Source: Rhizophagus irregularis
Taxonomy: Eukaryota > Glomeromycota > Glomeromycetes > Glomerales > Glomeraceae
NCBI RefSeq assembly: GCF_026210795.1
Contig: NC_089447.1
Coordinates: 2,668,501-2,732,500, forward strand
Length of the DNA: 64,000 bases
Reading direction: 5' to 3'
The translations under genes and the position numbers were made by a program. Below are positions 9,243 through 20,402 of the stretch, piece by piece; position 1 is the stretch's first letter; every line of letters begins with the position of its first letter. The notes beneath the pieces are model-generated. The model was not told the origin of the DNA, ran no database searches, and was given only the letters and a program-made list of their open reading frames with translations.

Positions 9243-11104
9243 ATATTTTTTTTAAATTTACAGTTTATTAACTATGACACTTGAATCCATACTATGTAGG
9301 TGTCGATTACACCACAAAAAATACAGAAAATAGGTCAACCACCCCCCGAAGTGCAATGTGAGAATGCGCTAATAAACCTGATGCAAATGCACCATAGAAC
9401 TAAAGAAAAATGCAGGAAAACAAAAAACAAAAAAAAAGAGCCCTACATTTAAAAAGAAAATAAAAAACAAAATTAAAAATAGGGAAACAGTCAGTAACGA
9501 AGCCACCCTACTACAACTACACTCCTAAAACTAGGACTATCTAACCATTCTTTCGAAATTATATTATGACGCTCCCAATTTTCTAAGCATCGACCTTATT
9601 TCTGCTAAAATAGTAAGCTTGTCAATACCGCCCATAGCCTTATCTATGTTCTTGATTTCCTTGGCTATCTTTGTCTTCTTACTCGACTGTGTGTTAGTAG
9701 TATTTGTTCGAACCTTGGAGTCTCCTTCTTAATTCAACTTCTGGAAGATTCCTCCTTCTTTCTTCTTCAAGATTGAGGGGTAAAGTACATCATCCAATCA
9801 CCAGTAAATTCGTTCTGCCTAAATGGCTTACCAATGACCTTATTCAAGTCAGCCCACGATTCGTAGTAAGTAATTAACTTGCGGGTATCCCAATCTTGAA
9901 TTAGTTTAAATGCTTTGCATCCAATGGGTGCAAGAATAGAGTGAGCATGGTTTTCCGGGTATAAAGTTGCTGTGTTTACTGAAGCAGGAACTCCCTTAAT
10001 CACAGCCTGGAATTGTTCCCGTTCTTTTCTTTGTTTGAGATGCAGTTAGCCGGAAACCGTCGTATGGGTAATCCTTCCAAATTGGAGACTGTCCAGCTCC
10101 ATCATTCCATAGTTTTGTCGCCTCTTGATTGAGTTCAATCGAAACTGTAACAGTAACGTATTTCTGTTGAGATTTAAATTTAATCGCAACTACTTGACCC
10201 CAGGCTTTGAGATGATTAAGCGTATCAAGTTGAGACCAGGTGGAGAGGATATCATAAACCGTAATTTTCCGGGTAAAATCCTTATTCGCGATCACATATC
10301 CAGTCATAACGGTACTAATAGTTTTAGGAGAAGTGGCAGCTGGTTGTTTTTTGGTAGTCTTAGAAGGACTTTGGCTAGCATTAGCTTTCAAAACGGGTGC
10401 TGTTTTCCTCTTTTTACCACCAGAAGGTGTAGGCGAGCTTGGTCTGCTGACATCATCTTTCGGGTCCTGTTTAACCATGTCAGCATATGAAACACGCTTT
10501 TGTTTACCTTTGTCAGTAAAAGGAAATCGCGGTGGTCGGAGAGAGCATGATTGGCCTCCTTCATTGCTAGCAACTTTTGATTAGGCGTGGGCGTTTTTAG
10601 CGCTTCTAAAATTTCTATATCCATCGGTTGATCCTCTACAGATTCAGACGCGTCTGGTATTTATTTGGGTGACATCATCTGTTGTTGTACAAACTCTCTG
10701 CAAGCGCTTTCCATCCCTTTACTAACGCTGGCTTGGATAAAGTCAAAAAACTCATAAAAAAGAAAGAGTAAGTGGTATAAAAATTGTATGTCACTGATAC
10801 CAAAGGTTGAGAGGGCTTCATGATGTTCCATTAATAAGTTGGCAAGGTATTCGCCATCGCCAGAAGCTTTTTCAACGGTTCGAGCAATATCTTCTTCAGT
10901 TAAACTGAAGGAACTATATTTTCTAAAGGCGTGGCTAACCGGTTCGTAATAAAGAGCTCTATTCACAACTGTGTCAAGGTCGTCGCCTTCATTAAAGGCT
11001 TTGGAAAAGTTTGTTATCGACGAGGAAGCCATAGTTTCAAAAAATTTTCCTTCAAAATTCCTATGGGAAAAAATGGTCCATACGATCAGCGGAAAGAGTT
11101 CCCC
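9243..11104 (-). mobile_element. Half-LINE: ORF1-only non-LTR element with 17-bp target duplication
   Basis: The flanks carry TATAATTTATAATTATA on both sides (about 9224-9240 and 11105-11121). Read on the minus strand, the element starts GGGGGAACTCTTTCCGC, carries an ORF1-like gene (11032-9564), has a roughly 320-bp 3' region ending TTAATAAACTGTAAATTT, and finishes in an A-rich tail. There is no endonuclease or reverse transcriptase between the ends. With both ends and a duplication present, this is either an internally deleted LINE or a HAL1-like half-LINE that moved using another element's reverse transcriptase. Confidence 0.6.
9564..11032 (-). pseudogene. LINE ORF1-like protein gene, broken
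   Basis: Starts with ATG at 11032 (MASSSITNFSKAFNEGDD). It encodes an alpha-helical N-terminal region (about 124 residues), a Lys/Pro/Ser-rich basic linker with KKRKTAPVLKA, a globular RRM-like segment (about 10330-9780, including YVIANKDFTRKITVYDILST and ending TGDWMMYFTPQS), and a C-terminal Lys-rich helix ending LRKLGAS before TAA. In-frame stops lie near 10661 and 9732; frame changes occur near 10535, 10015 and 9780. The basic linker plus RRM-like fold fits a nucleic-acid-binding ORF1p. I infer this from layout and context; no catalytic motif can prove it. Confidence 0.5.
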
Positions 11105-11121
11105 CTATAATTTATAATTAT

Positions 11122-11884
11122 AAGTTATTGTACTTTACAATAATTAATATCACAATTATTAACCAATGGTAGCAAAGAATTAGTTAATAATTATAATATA
11201 AAGTACAATAATGATACTATTATATGGACTTTAATTAAATATAGCTTAATTATAACTTATTTTTAATTTTTTAAAAATAATAAAAAATAACAAAATTATC
11301 AGCAATTATATGCATTATTTATGATACATACAAGTATTTTTATTATACAAGAATTATTAAAACAAATTATATATTTTTTAAGTAATAAATAAATTTCTCT
11401 ATTCCACTCTATTTATTTGCTAGCTTTAGTATAGATAGATGTAGTATTTTTATTTTATAAAAATACATTAAGTTAAAGAAGAATAAAGTAAAAAATTGAT
11501 TTTAACTGGAAAGATTTCTAAAATTAGTATATAAAAAAGAATAAAAATTAATTTATAACTCAAACTAATCTATCTTAAAATATTACATTTCAATTTACTT
11601 TTAAATAAAAGTATCAAAAATATTGTATATATATTTATAAATATAATACATTTAAATTTTAGATTATATATAATAGTAGTAGAATTAAAATTTGAAATAT
11701 TTTAATATATCTGCTTAATGCAATGATTATCTGGTTAACTATATAGTTATATATTTATAGTTTAAATTAGAATGTTTAAATATTTCTATCATACAGAGTT
11801 TTCTAAAATATCAATTTATAATGTTATTCATTTTGCCTAAGATTCCAGTAACTAAAACTTAATTTTTGTAAAATTACCAATATA
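11122..11884. other. AT-rich DNA, nothing recognised
   Basis: Almost pure A/T sequence with no sustained frame, RNA-like structure or terminal repeats that I can support. Confidence 0.5.
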
Positions 11885-12020
11885 ATTATTGAAGAAATTG
11901 CTAGATTATATCTTAATTTAAAATATTTTAATCTGAAGGAGTATTATAAAATTAGCAAAAAAGCTGTGAATCAGGTTGTTTATTTAATCCAAATATCTAT
12001 ATTAAAATTTCAAAAATAGG
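11885..12020 (+). pseudogene. Leucine-rich-repeat fragment of an F-box/LRR-type protein
   Basis: The plus frame from 11891 reads [20 protein letters not shown] then [12 protein letters not shown]. This matches the C-terminal LRR signature of the expanded F-box/LRR family of Rhizophagus (IARLCPNLKYLNL...[23 protein letters not shown], from memory). Stops follow at once and no F-box is found upstream, so this is a short decayed piece of that family. Confidence 0.5.
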
Positions 12021-14284
12021 ACTATTACTAATTTTATTGGATTTTTTTAAATAAGGTGCTATTGCTAATAATCAGAATTTAGCTCTATCTCAGGTATACT
12101 GGCAACTAATTCCAATACATCTATAGCTGTAAACAAATTCAAGATATTTATTTCCATTTTAATAGCAAGAGCTTTTGATAACTTACTAGCCAATCAAGTA
12201 AAATGGTAGTATTCTACCAATCTAACTAATCTGAAGTAGTAATCATTAGCTTGAAAGAATTTTAAAAAATCTTACAGTAAAAATAGTTCACTTTAATTCT
12301 CAAATAAAATCATAGCATTAATGAAATACATCAATGCATCCAATGTATCATTTGTAATGAAGATATTATTGATATCACGTGATCGTAGATTTTTTGGATT
12401 TAAAGCAGTGATTTCCAAATTTTTATTTACTGATAATACTTTTCATAGCTTTAACCTCAAAATGACAGATCTTCAACCTGGAGGAAAAGACTTTTTAAAC
12501 GTTTAGAAAAGATCATAGACATATAACGAACAGCATAAGAAAAGGTATTTTATTTTTTAAAATCGAGACAATATTGCACAGCCAAAGGAGGGTTCCGTCC
12601 CGCCTGAGGTGATGGTGGTTCCGTCCTATCGTATGATACCCGACTTCTTTAAGTCTTTAAGTTCTGCATAGCCTAATAATGGTTTCACTTATCATCTTTT
12701 TTTTCGAAGTTATCATCTGTAGATAATTTTTGGGGCAATATTGAAAGAAAAAAAAGTGTGTTCACGTGGAAAACGGGTGGAAAACATGACGGTGTGTATT
12801 ATCTCATATTATCTTATATCATAATATATGTTACGTGTCCTAATATGTTTCCGCCAACTCTAGGATTCAGTCCGCAATAATACAGAAATAGAGGCACACA
12901 AGAAAGTTAAAAGGCTCTTGAATAAAGATCAAATTACATGGTTTTGAAGATGTTTTTAAGAAAAAAAGTTGGAAACCGACTTCCGAATTTACACAGTACA
13001 TCAATCAATTTACTGAAGACGTATGTGATATATATATATATATAGAATAAAGATCCCGATTTACGCTGATAATAAGTATGATAAATAGAAATGAAATACG
13101 CGACGGATAAAATACGCGCACCACGCGTACCATTCTCGCCATTCGCGTACCGTGTAAAAGTAATCACGCGGCAACAACAGTTAGAACGCATAAAACCAGA
13201 GACCTCAGGATTATTATTCCTTCTTCAGCATCTAAATTGATATAAAGAAGATGTCGGCAAAACCTGAATTTGCAAAGAGTTTGCTATGCTAGTCGATGAT
13301 TTATACATCTCATGCAAAGTACCTATTCATCATCTCTTACGTTACATTTTATAATAGTAATCAACAGATTTCTGCAGCATATGATCTTAAGATGTCCCGG
13401 GAGGAGTGATCCAGATACAGGCGAAGCGGAGCGCAAAAGGGAAGGCAAAAATCTCCATTAGTGTAATTAAGTATTTGTTCTTGGGAAGGACGATAAAGAG
13501 AATCTAAATGGAGTATTGTTCTATTCTGTGGGTGTTTTAAGGCTTTCATGAGTAACCAAGTTTGAATAAGTTTTATACATCCACTTGCATTTGATGAATC
13601 CGTACAATTTTCTTTAATCTGTAATATTATCTTATGATCATAAAACTATAAATTTATCTCATTAAGGAAATCAACAATGTGGTCGATAGTGCTTCGATAA
13701 AAATTTTAGGTCAAAGCTTGCAACAAATAGACGGATTAGACGGAATATGACGGTTGGTTTTCCATTAGGATGGATTACTGAGGAGAATGGGAACGGTAAA
13801 ATGATCGGAAATAAAAAATCTTTTGTAATTTATTTTAGTACGATTAATATAATAAAGAATCTTGCATTAAAATTGATGATTTGTATATCAATTGTAATAA
13901 TCAATCTTCGACCTTCATTTGTAGTATTCAAACGCATAATACATCCGGTTTTCTAGATGTCTAAGCAAGCACCTCTGATTTTTGAGAAAAAATAATCCAT
14001 ATCTGGTATAATCTAATCTATTTTGTGCTACGCTTTGCGTTCCATTGTAATAAATATATCAGTTTATCCAATTGTTAGTAGTCATAAAGCTAAACTATAT
14101 CGTTCTAATCTACTATCGTTTTGAGAAGTACTGGAAGGTTTATTTTATTGTTACTGAAATGTGAATGGTGAATAAATCTCAAAGAAAGGACTGGATTCAT
14201 AAATAGTAGATTTATGCCAAATAACATATTTCTGATTATTTGAGGCTTAATTAATTAATAAAACATTTAATATATCGTAACAAA
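12021..14284. other. Intergenic region with weak, unassigned frames
   Basis: No gene could be supported. A plus frame at 12321-12506 has protein-like composition (ends TDLQPGGKDF) and may be a transposon or gene scrap. A minus frame at 13361-13549 (contains NYTNGDFCLPFCAPLRLYL) has unusually even codon use but no recognisable domain or splice context. Base composition around 12580-13200 is richer in G and C than the surroundings, without a clear element boundary. Confidence 0.4.
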
Positions 14285-14746
14285 ATGGCAACATGGATTA
14301 CTGATTTCAAAGTTTACACATCTAATGATCGCGGTTGCTCTGATTTCTTCTATGGTCATGAAATGCACCTGCAAGATCTTAACGAAAGTCACGGTGGAAA
14401 ATACATTTATATCGGACGTAAACGTGAAAGAATCACCTCCGAAAATCATAAAGACGCGGTAACTTCCTTAGGTTTTCTTGCTTTCTCTAATAAACAATCG
14501 GAAAAACCAGTCGGTTGGGAATTCTGGGATGACCATGACTTGAACGAAGGTGCGGGTGGTAAATACATTTATATGGTTTGGAATAAAGGGGAAAAATGGC
14601 TAAACCCTATCGTGGAAATCGACTTTCGTGTCAGTGAAAATCGGGAAAATTGCGAAAAGAAAGGTGTTTCATGGATAAGAATAAATCAGAATTTATGCGA
14701 GGGTTCAAACGGAAATTATATATATTGTTACTACTTCAGGGGATAG
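14285..14746 (+). CDS. Single-domain MABP-like beta-prism protein
   Basis: An intronless 153-residue protein starting MATWITDFKVYTSNDRG. Three internal repeats end in a glycine turn plus beta strand: DLNESHGGKYIYIGRK (about 37-52), DLNEGAGGKYIYMVW (about 83-97) and LCEGSNGNYIYCYYF (about 138-152). A Dx(L)NxGxGGxYIY pattern repeated three times marks the beta-prism fold of MABP domains, which bind acidic membranes in MVB12. Here the domain makes up the whole protein: no signal peptide, membrane segment or partner domain is present. Codon use is balanced and the gene looks intact. The function is unknown; peripheral membrane or lipid binding is an inference from the fold. Confidence 0.65.
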   Translation: MATWITDFKVYTSNDRGCSDFFYGHEMHLQDLNESHGGKYIYIGRKRERITSENHKDAVTSLGFLAFSNKQSEKPVGWEFWDDHDLNEGAGGKYIYMVWNKGEKWLNPIVEIDFRVSENRENCEKKGVSWIRINQNLCEGSNGNYIYCYYFRG

Positions 14747-16372
14747 CTTTTTTCTTTTCTGAAAGTCACATGATTGCTTAAACGCGTGATTTTTTAAATG
14801 TATATATGCGAATAGCGAAGCATTATTTCGATTTGTAATTCCAAAATTTTATTTGGCCAGAATATGTCATATTATTTTAGAGCGAAATAAAATGCTTCTA
14901 ATATTTTTTGGTTTGGTACGATTACTGTACGAATTTATACTTCAAAAAAAAACTATTCTTATATTGGATTTATAAGGTAGTCAAATACAGGATATGCCCA
15001 CTTGAGGCTATATGGTTCTCATATACAGAACTGCAACGTTTGAGTAGTAAGGCCGTCGGAATTCAGAAAAGGAAATTACAACAATAATTAATAATCAAAT
15101 GCATTGTTGAAATTTCCTTTTTTGAATACCGACGGCTTTTAAATTTAATTTATATAGGTATAAAAAATTAATTATAGATCCAATAGTTCGATATAATGAA
15201 CTTTCCTCCGTTCAGGTGATTTTGGGCCGTTGTATTAAATTTTCGATAAATCAAATATTTTTATTATATGCCGATTTATATGTTAAAAATATAAAATTCG
15301 GTATATCCAAAATATAACATTATAAAGTCATATTATATCGTTTTAAAATATGTTATATGCTACCGGAAGAGACTAAGTTGGCTGGAATTAGGATGATACC
15401 GGTTTACGCGAAAAAACAAATACTGGTTTATAACTAAACTTCGTTATGTACTGTGTATGTAATATCGCGAAATATTTAATGATAAAATTAATTATAAACG
15501 GTTTTGGTTTTTAAAAGAAAAAGTTCGTTATGGACCAAAATCAGATTCTGAATCGTTATATCGAGTTATGACTGTACTGGAGTCCAAAAAGTCATTATGG
15601 CCCTAATAAAAATTTTCAGAAAAATGATCATATGTCGGAGTTTCTTCGGAATAAAAACATCATTTTATCGGAGTTTTTTCCAGAATTCTTTTTATGGGTG
15701 GGCATATCTTACGTCCGAGATTTACTTTTACGGTAGTTTTACCATAAATGTAAAAAAATTATCCTTGATTAAAAAAATTTGTGCCACTAATGCAAATATT
15801 TTTTATATTTAACAAGGATCCCTTTTAACTGATTCGTAATATATGCACTATATGCATATTATTTCAAATCATCTATTTTAAGAAAACAATTTACAATTTC
15901 ATTATACATAATCTGTAGGGACTTTAATTAGATGCCGCACCATAAGAAATACTTTTTTTTTTTTTTTTTTAACGAAAAAAAAATGAAATTTCTAAAGAAA
16001 TAACCGAAATTTTACTTGTTATAACTTTCTAAATTGCCTGTAATGGATTATAACTGCATTCTTTTATTTTGTTATGTATTGATTGGTGGTTTGGCGTACT
16101 CATTCGTTCGTAATATCTGATATGATAATTACGTATACGTGCGTTACTCATTATTAATGTAATATTATGTAATTTGTAATGTTTTATGCTTTATGCGTGC
16201 AATCTATAAATTACAACGAATGTAAAATCATTTTCACTTCAGATCAGAAATACTTTGGTAAAAAAATTTTATTTAAATACTATCTAACTTTCATTCCCTC
16301 ATTTATAATAAGGAAGGTGATTTTCTTTCTTTATACACAATAATATTGTAAACTTTTTTTCGCAATTTAACA
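14747..16372. other. Intergenic, with one small hairpin
   Basis: No gene recognised. It contains the inverted repeat at 15052-15136 and, near 16310-16370, the presumed promoter and leader of the next gene. Short frames at 15597-15812 show no conserved content. Confidence 0.5.
15052..15136. repeat. 85-nt near-perfect hairpin
   Basis: GCCGTCGG at the left pairs with CCGACGGC at the right, and GAAAAGGAAATT with AATTTCC plus a T run, giving a stem of roughly 36 bp around an AT loop near 15090. No clear target duplication is seen. It may be a minimal MITE or a small-RNA precursor-like hairpin. Confidence 0.7.
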
Positions 16373-17568
16373 ATGAAAATACCAGAATTAGATATATCGA
16401 TATCAAATAAAGTAATAACTTCTACAATTTTATCCGACAAGGTTCAGTCTCCCACAACAGACAACATAATTAGCCTACCTCTCCTTCATAAAAAAACATC
16501 ATCATCATCGCTAAATAGCATAATTTCACATAACAAAAATATCACTAACAATAATGATAATAAATTTATATTATTAAAAAAGGTACAACCATGGACTCCA
16601 TTTATTGTTTGGGCTATATTATCTTTGATTACTTTAAGTATATTCTTGATTTATCATAAAGAAATTTTTTTAATATTAGATAAATTTGCTCATACAGTTA
16701 AGTTAATGGGTATTTTTGGTGTGATAATATTTTATTTGATGATATTTTTAACAACATTTCCATTAGTAATTGGATATAGTACATTAATTACTCTATCAGG
16801 GTTTATATTTGGATTTGGTATAGGATTTCTTATATCATATATAGCAGCACTTACAGGTGCTATAACAGTATTTTATTTAAGTAGAAAATGGTTTAAAAAA
16901 TATGTTGGAAAAGTATTGCGTAAACATAAATCTATGAATGCTATTATTAAAGCAGTTGAAAAAAAAGGATTTAAGGTATGTAAAATATTTTCTTATTATT
17001 AATTATTAAAATAAAAAATAATAATATTATATAATAATTGTTTTTTCTTTTAATTGATTATTAGTTATTATTTTTAATAAGATTAGCACCTTATCCTTAT
17101 AATGTATTAAATACATTATTATCAGCTACACATTTATCATTAAAAACATTTATTGGAGCAACTGCTTTATCCTTATTTAAATTAATGATACATGTTTGGA
17201 TAGGTAGTAAATTATCATCTTTTTCTATACAATATACTTTTAAAGAAACTTCAGGATTATTAAAAGTAGGTTTAATGATTATTGGAATTGGTATTGGTAT
17301 TGGCGTAATAATATATGTTTGGATTAGTGCAAAAAAAGTAATTAAAGAAGTTGAACAAGATGAAATTATAAATAATAATAATAAAGAAATATATATACCA
17401 ATCAATAATATTACTACTATTAGACATAGAAGAGGAAGTAGTATTCATCAAGAATTTATAATTGATAATTTTATAATTAATAATGAAAATACTATTATTG
17501 AAGAAAATGATGATAATATCAATGAAAATAGTAATAATGAACAATTTAAATTAATTAATAATAATTAA
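16373..17568 (+). CDS. TVP38: TVP38/TMEM64 (VTT domain) membrane protein
   Basis: Two exons, 16373-16975 and 17065-17568, joined in phase 0 across an 89-bp intron (GTATGT...TTAG), give 368 residues. After a Ser/Asn-rich cytosolic N-terminus (about 70 residues) come hydrophobic segments including FGVIIFYLMIFLTTFPLVIG. The VTT signature follows: GFIFGFGIGFLISYIAALTG, then LIRLAPYPYNVLNTLLSATH and a final helix. The tail is Asn/Glu-rich and acidic. Family members (yeast Tvp38, human TMEM64/TMEM41/VMP1 relatives) are Golgi/ER proteins, several with lipid scramblase activity. Length and motif order fit the family. Paralogues are common, so the exact orthologue is uncertain. Confidence 0.85.
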
Positions 17569-17769
17569 TTACAATCAATTACTAATAAGAACTTTTATTT
17601 TTTAATTTATTAATTATAAATAATAATTAACATATATAATAATTAAAATATGAATATTATAAAATCAAATTATAAAAATATTTAAAAATAATAAGTATTA
17701 TCAGTTATATATTGTAACAGTTTATTTTTAATAATAAATAAAAAAAAATGGCTTATATTAATAATTTTT

Positions 17770-18917
17770 TTTTTTTTGCAAGGTAGTGCAATTGTGAGTT
17801 TATTAATTATATAAAATACAGAATATCCTGTTACATGTATAATTAATTTGTTTAAAACTCCAAACTGGTTCCCATCCATAAGATTGCTCTCGTGCCCTAC
17901 TATCACCCTATGAAATTCACCTATATCCTCCTATAGTAGCTATCAGATTATATAGAATCATCATAATCTATATTAATAATTTTTATAATTTATATAAATA
18001 AAAAAAAATTTAAAAATATAAATTTATAAGATTTTGTAATTTATTAATTTTTTAATGTATTAGTTTTCAATTTTTAGTTATTATTAAACTATATAATAAA
18101 TAATATAACAAATAGGATTTTTAAAATATTATTTTTTTAAAAAATAGGAAATATAATATTAAATAATTATTTATTTTAATAAAAATAAAATTATATAAGT
18201 AATTTTAAAAGAATGAATATAAAGTTTACTTTTGCAAATTAAAAATATAATGGATAAGTAATAATTATAATTATAAATTAAAAATAACTGAAAATCTATA
18301 AAATTGTTATTTATATAATAAAAAATAATATAATATTTTAATTATAATTCATGAAAGATTATCTGCTTACAATGCAAATTTATATACTATGTAAATAAAT
18401 ATTTTATTGACAAATCATTTTTAATTAATTGTTAATAACAATAAAATGAATACTGATGAATATTATATATAAATTTTCTTTAAAAAAAATAATATAATAT
18501 TATTTTAAAGTAGTTATATTAAATAATTTTATTTTAGTAAAAACTTTTAATTTTTATTATTTATAAAATTAATAAGTTTAAATTAGTATAATAATAAGAA
18601 AATAAGTTAAATCTTTACTTTTCAAATTATTTTTAATAATTTTTAGTATAATTTCTATATTTAATAATGCAAATTTATATGATTTTAATAAATGAAAATA
18701 ATATACAATCAGCTCTTAATATAATAAACCTTTTAGTTTTTATTTCAAATTTATTATAAAATTATAGCAAAGAATTTAAAGAATTCAATTGACTAAGCAA
18801 AATTATATAATTATAATTACTTTGAGTTAAAATAATTAGTCTTATATTAATAATAAAATTATTGTATAGTAAAATCTTATATATAATTAATAAATTGCAC
18901 TACCTTGCAAAAAAATA
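17770..18917. mobile_element. AT-rich element with ~35-bp terminal inverted repeats
   Basis: TTTTTGCAAGGTAGTGCAA at about 17774-17792 recurs in reverse complement at about 18891-18910. Beyond it both ends continue TTTATTAATTATATA, with a 7-bp indel on the left. The 1.1-kb interior is nearly pure A/T with no frame. A target duplication cannot be read because the flanks are homopolymers. It is probably a non-autonomous DNA transposon. Confidence 0.6.
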
Positions 18918-20402
18918 ATAATAAAATATAGCAATCTTTATTATAAAAGTTAATTGTTTATAGACTTTATTTATATACAAATCTGTTTTACTATTTTATC
19001 ATTTAATAAAATTAGATATTTGCCATTAAATAAAAAAAAACATGTATAGCTATGATTGTTTTATAACAAAGCATTACAAATGACTTTAAAACACAAAAAA
19101 AAAAAAATTATTTGTTATACTTAATTTTTTATTATTTATTATATTTAAATTTTCTTTATCTATTATCTATTGTATTGATATTAAAAAATTTAAAACATTT
19201 TTTTTTTAAAATTACTAATTATTGTATTCTTATTTTTTTTTGTAAATTACTTTATTTGTTACAATTTTTACAATTTCAATTTTATTTCTCCTAATAATGA
19301 AAGTATAAATAAAAGATTAATAATTATATTAATAATTTATTTACTAAAATGGTGAAATTTTGATTTGTAAACATTTATAAATTTTGTCAACAATTTCTTT
19401 TTTTGGGGCTTAAAATGATGAATAATTGATGATTTTGATTATTTTGAATTTTCCGATGAGAAAAAATGATAAAAATGATAAAAAATGTATGATAAATCAA
19501 AATTCCATCATTGGGAAAGATTGAATTCAAAATTTTTTTAAAAAAAAAAATTTAACCCGAATTCGTTAAAAATATTTCGTTAAAATAAAACTAAAAAGTT
19601 AATAAATTACCATTTACCAGTACATTTTATCATATTACATTATTGATTAATCAATCAAATAACCGTTTTTAATCAATCAAAAAAATTTCTCTTTATGTTA
19701 ACAAAATAGGGAAATTTTCCATCCTTATGTAATTATGTAATACGGTTAATCGTTTAGGCTAAATAAATTGGATAAATTTTATGCTTTGTAACAAGTTATA
19801 CAAGTTATACGTTATCAGAAAAACTTTAATAGACCGTGATTCTTAGTTCTAGAACTGTTCTCCAAACTTATTTCGGTTTCAACCATGGTAAAACGTTTTT
19901 CCCCATATCAAATTTTATACTTTTGGCGGAAAATTATTTATCAATCTCAGCAATCTTAATACTTTTTCGGGTTGTATTTGTATTAAATACAGAAGTTGAT
20001 AAACTTATCGGTATTACATCTTTTTTTTTTTTTAAAGCTCGTGTATTAATTTTACTGTTTATACTAGCGAAATAAAAAAAATGGAGTATATAAACAAACG
20101 AAAATCGACCACATTTCCATATTTACAGATCAAAAAAACATCCCTATATTATCCCATATTGTTTTTTATTAAAAAAAAAAATCATTTATAATTCTTTCTT
20201 ATACCTTAGAAGGTTTAAAACAACGAGCACTATATATAAATATAAGTTCAATATAAAAAGTTATTTGGTTAGGTTACTCGATTACTCCTTCAAAACATTA
20301 TTTTTAATTTATTTTATTTATAAAAAAAAAATAAAAAGAAAACAAAAACAATAATTCAAACTGGAGTGGGAATATATTAAAGGAAATAAAGTAATTGATA
20401 AT
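18918..20402. other. AT-rich intergenic DNA
   Basis: No gene or structured repeat supported. Small plus frames at 19112-19294 and 19836-20075 are hydrophobic low-complexity frames. The last 150 bp presumably hold the promoter of the aldo/keto reductase gene. Confidence 0.5.

Noticed and set aside
10125-10584. Plus-strand proteins overlapping ORF1
   Set aside because: They are antisense to the ORF1-like gene, whose minus-strand frame has coherent composition; the plus frames are its shadows.
13361-13549. Possible exon NYTNGDFCLPFCAPLRLYL on the minus strand
   Set aside because: Composition looks coding, but no domain, partner exon or promoter could be supported, so it is mentioned only in the region note.
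15597-15812. 71-residue plus-strand protein
   Set aside because: Rich in Phe and Lys from AT-rich DNA, no homology recognised and no gene context.
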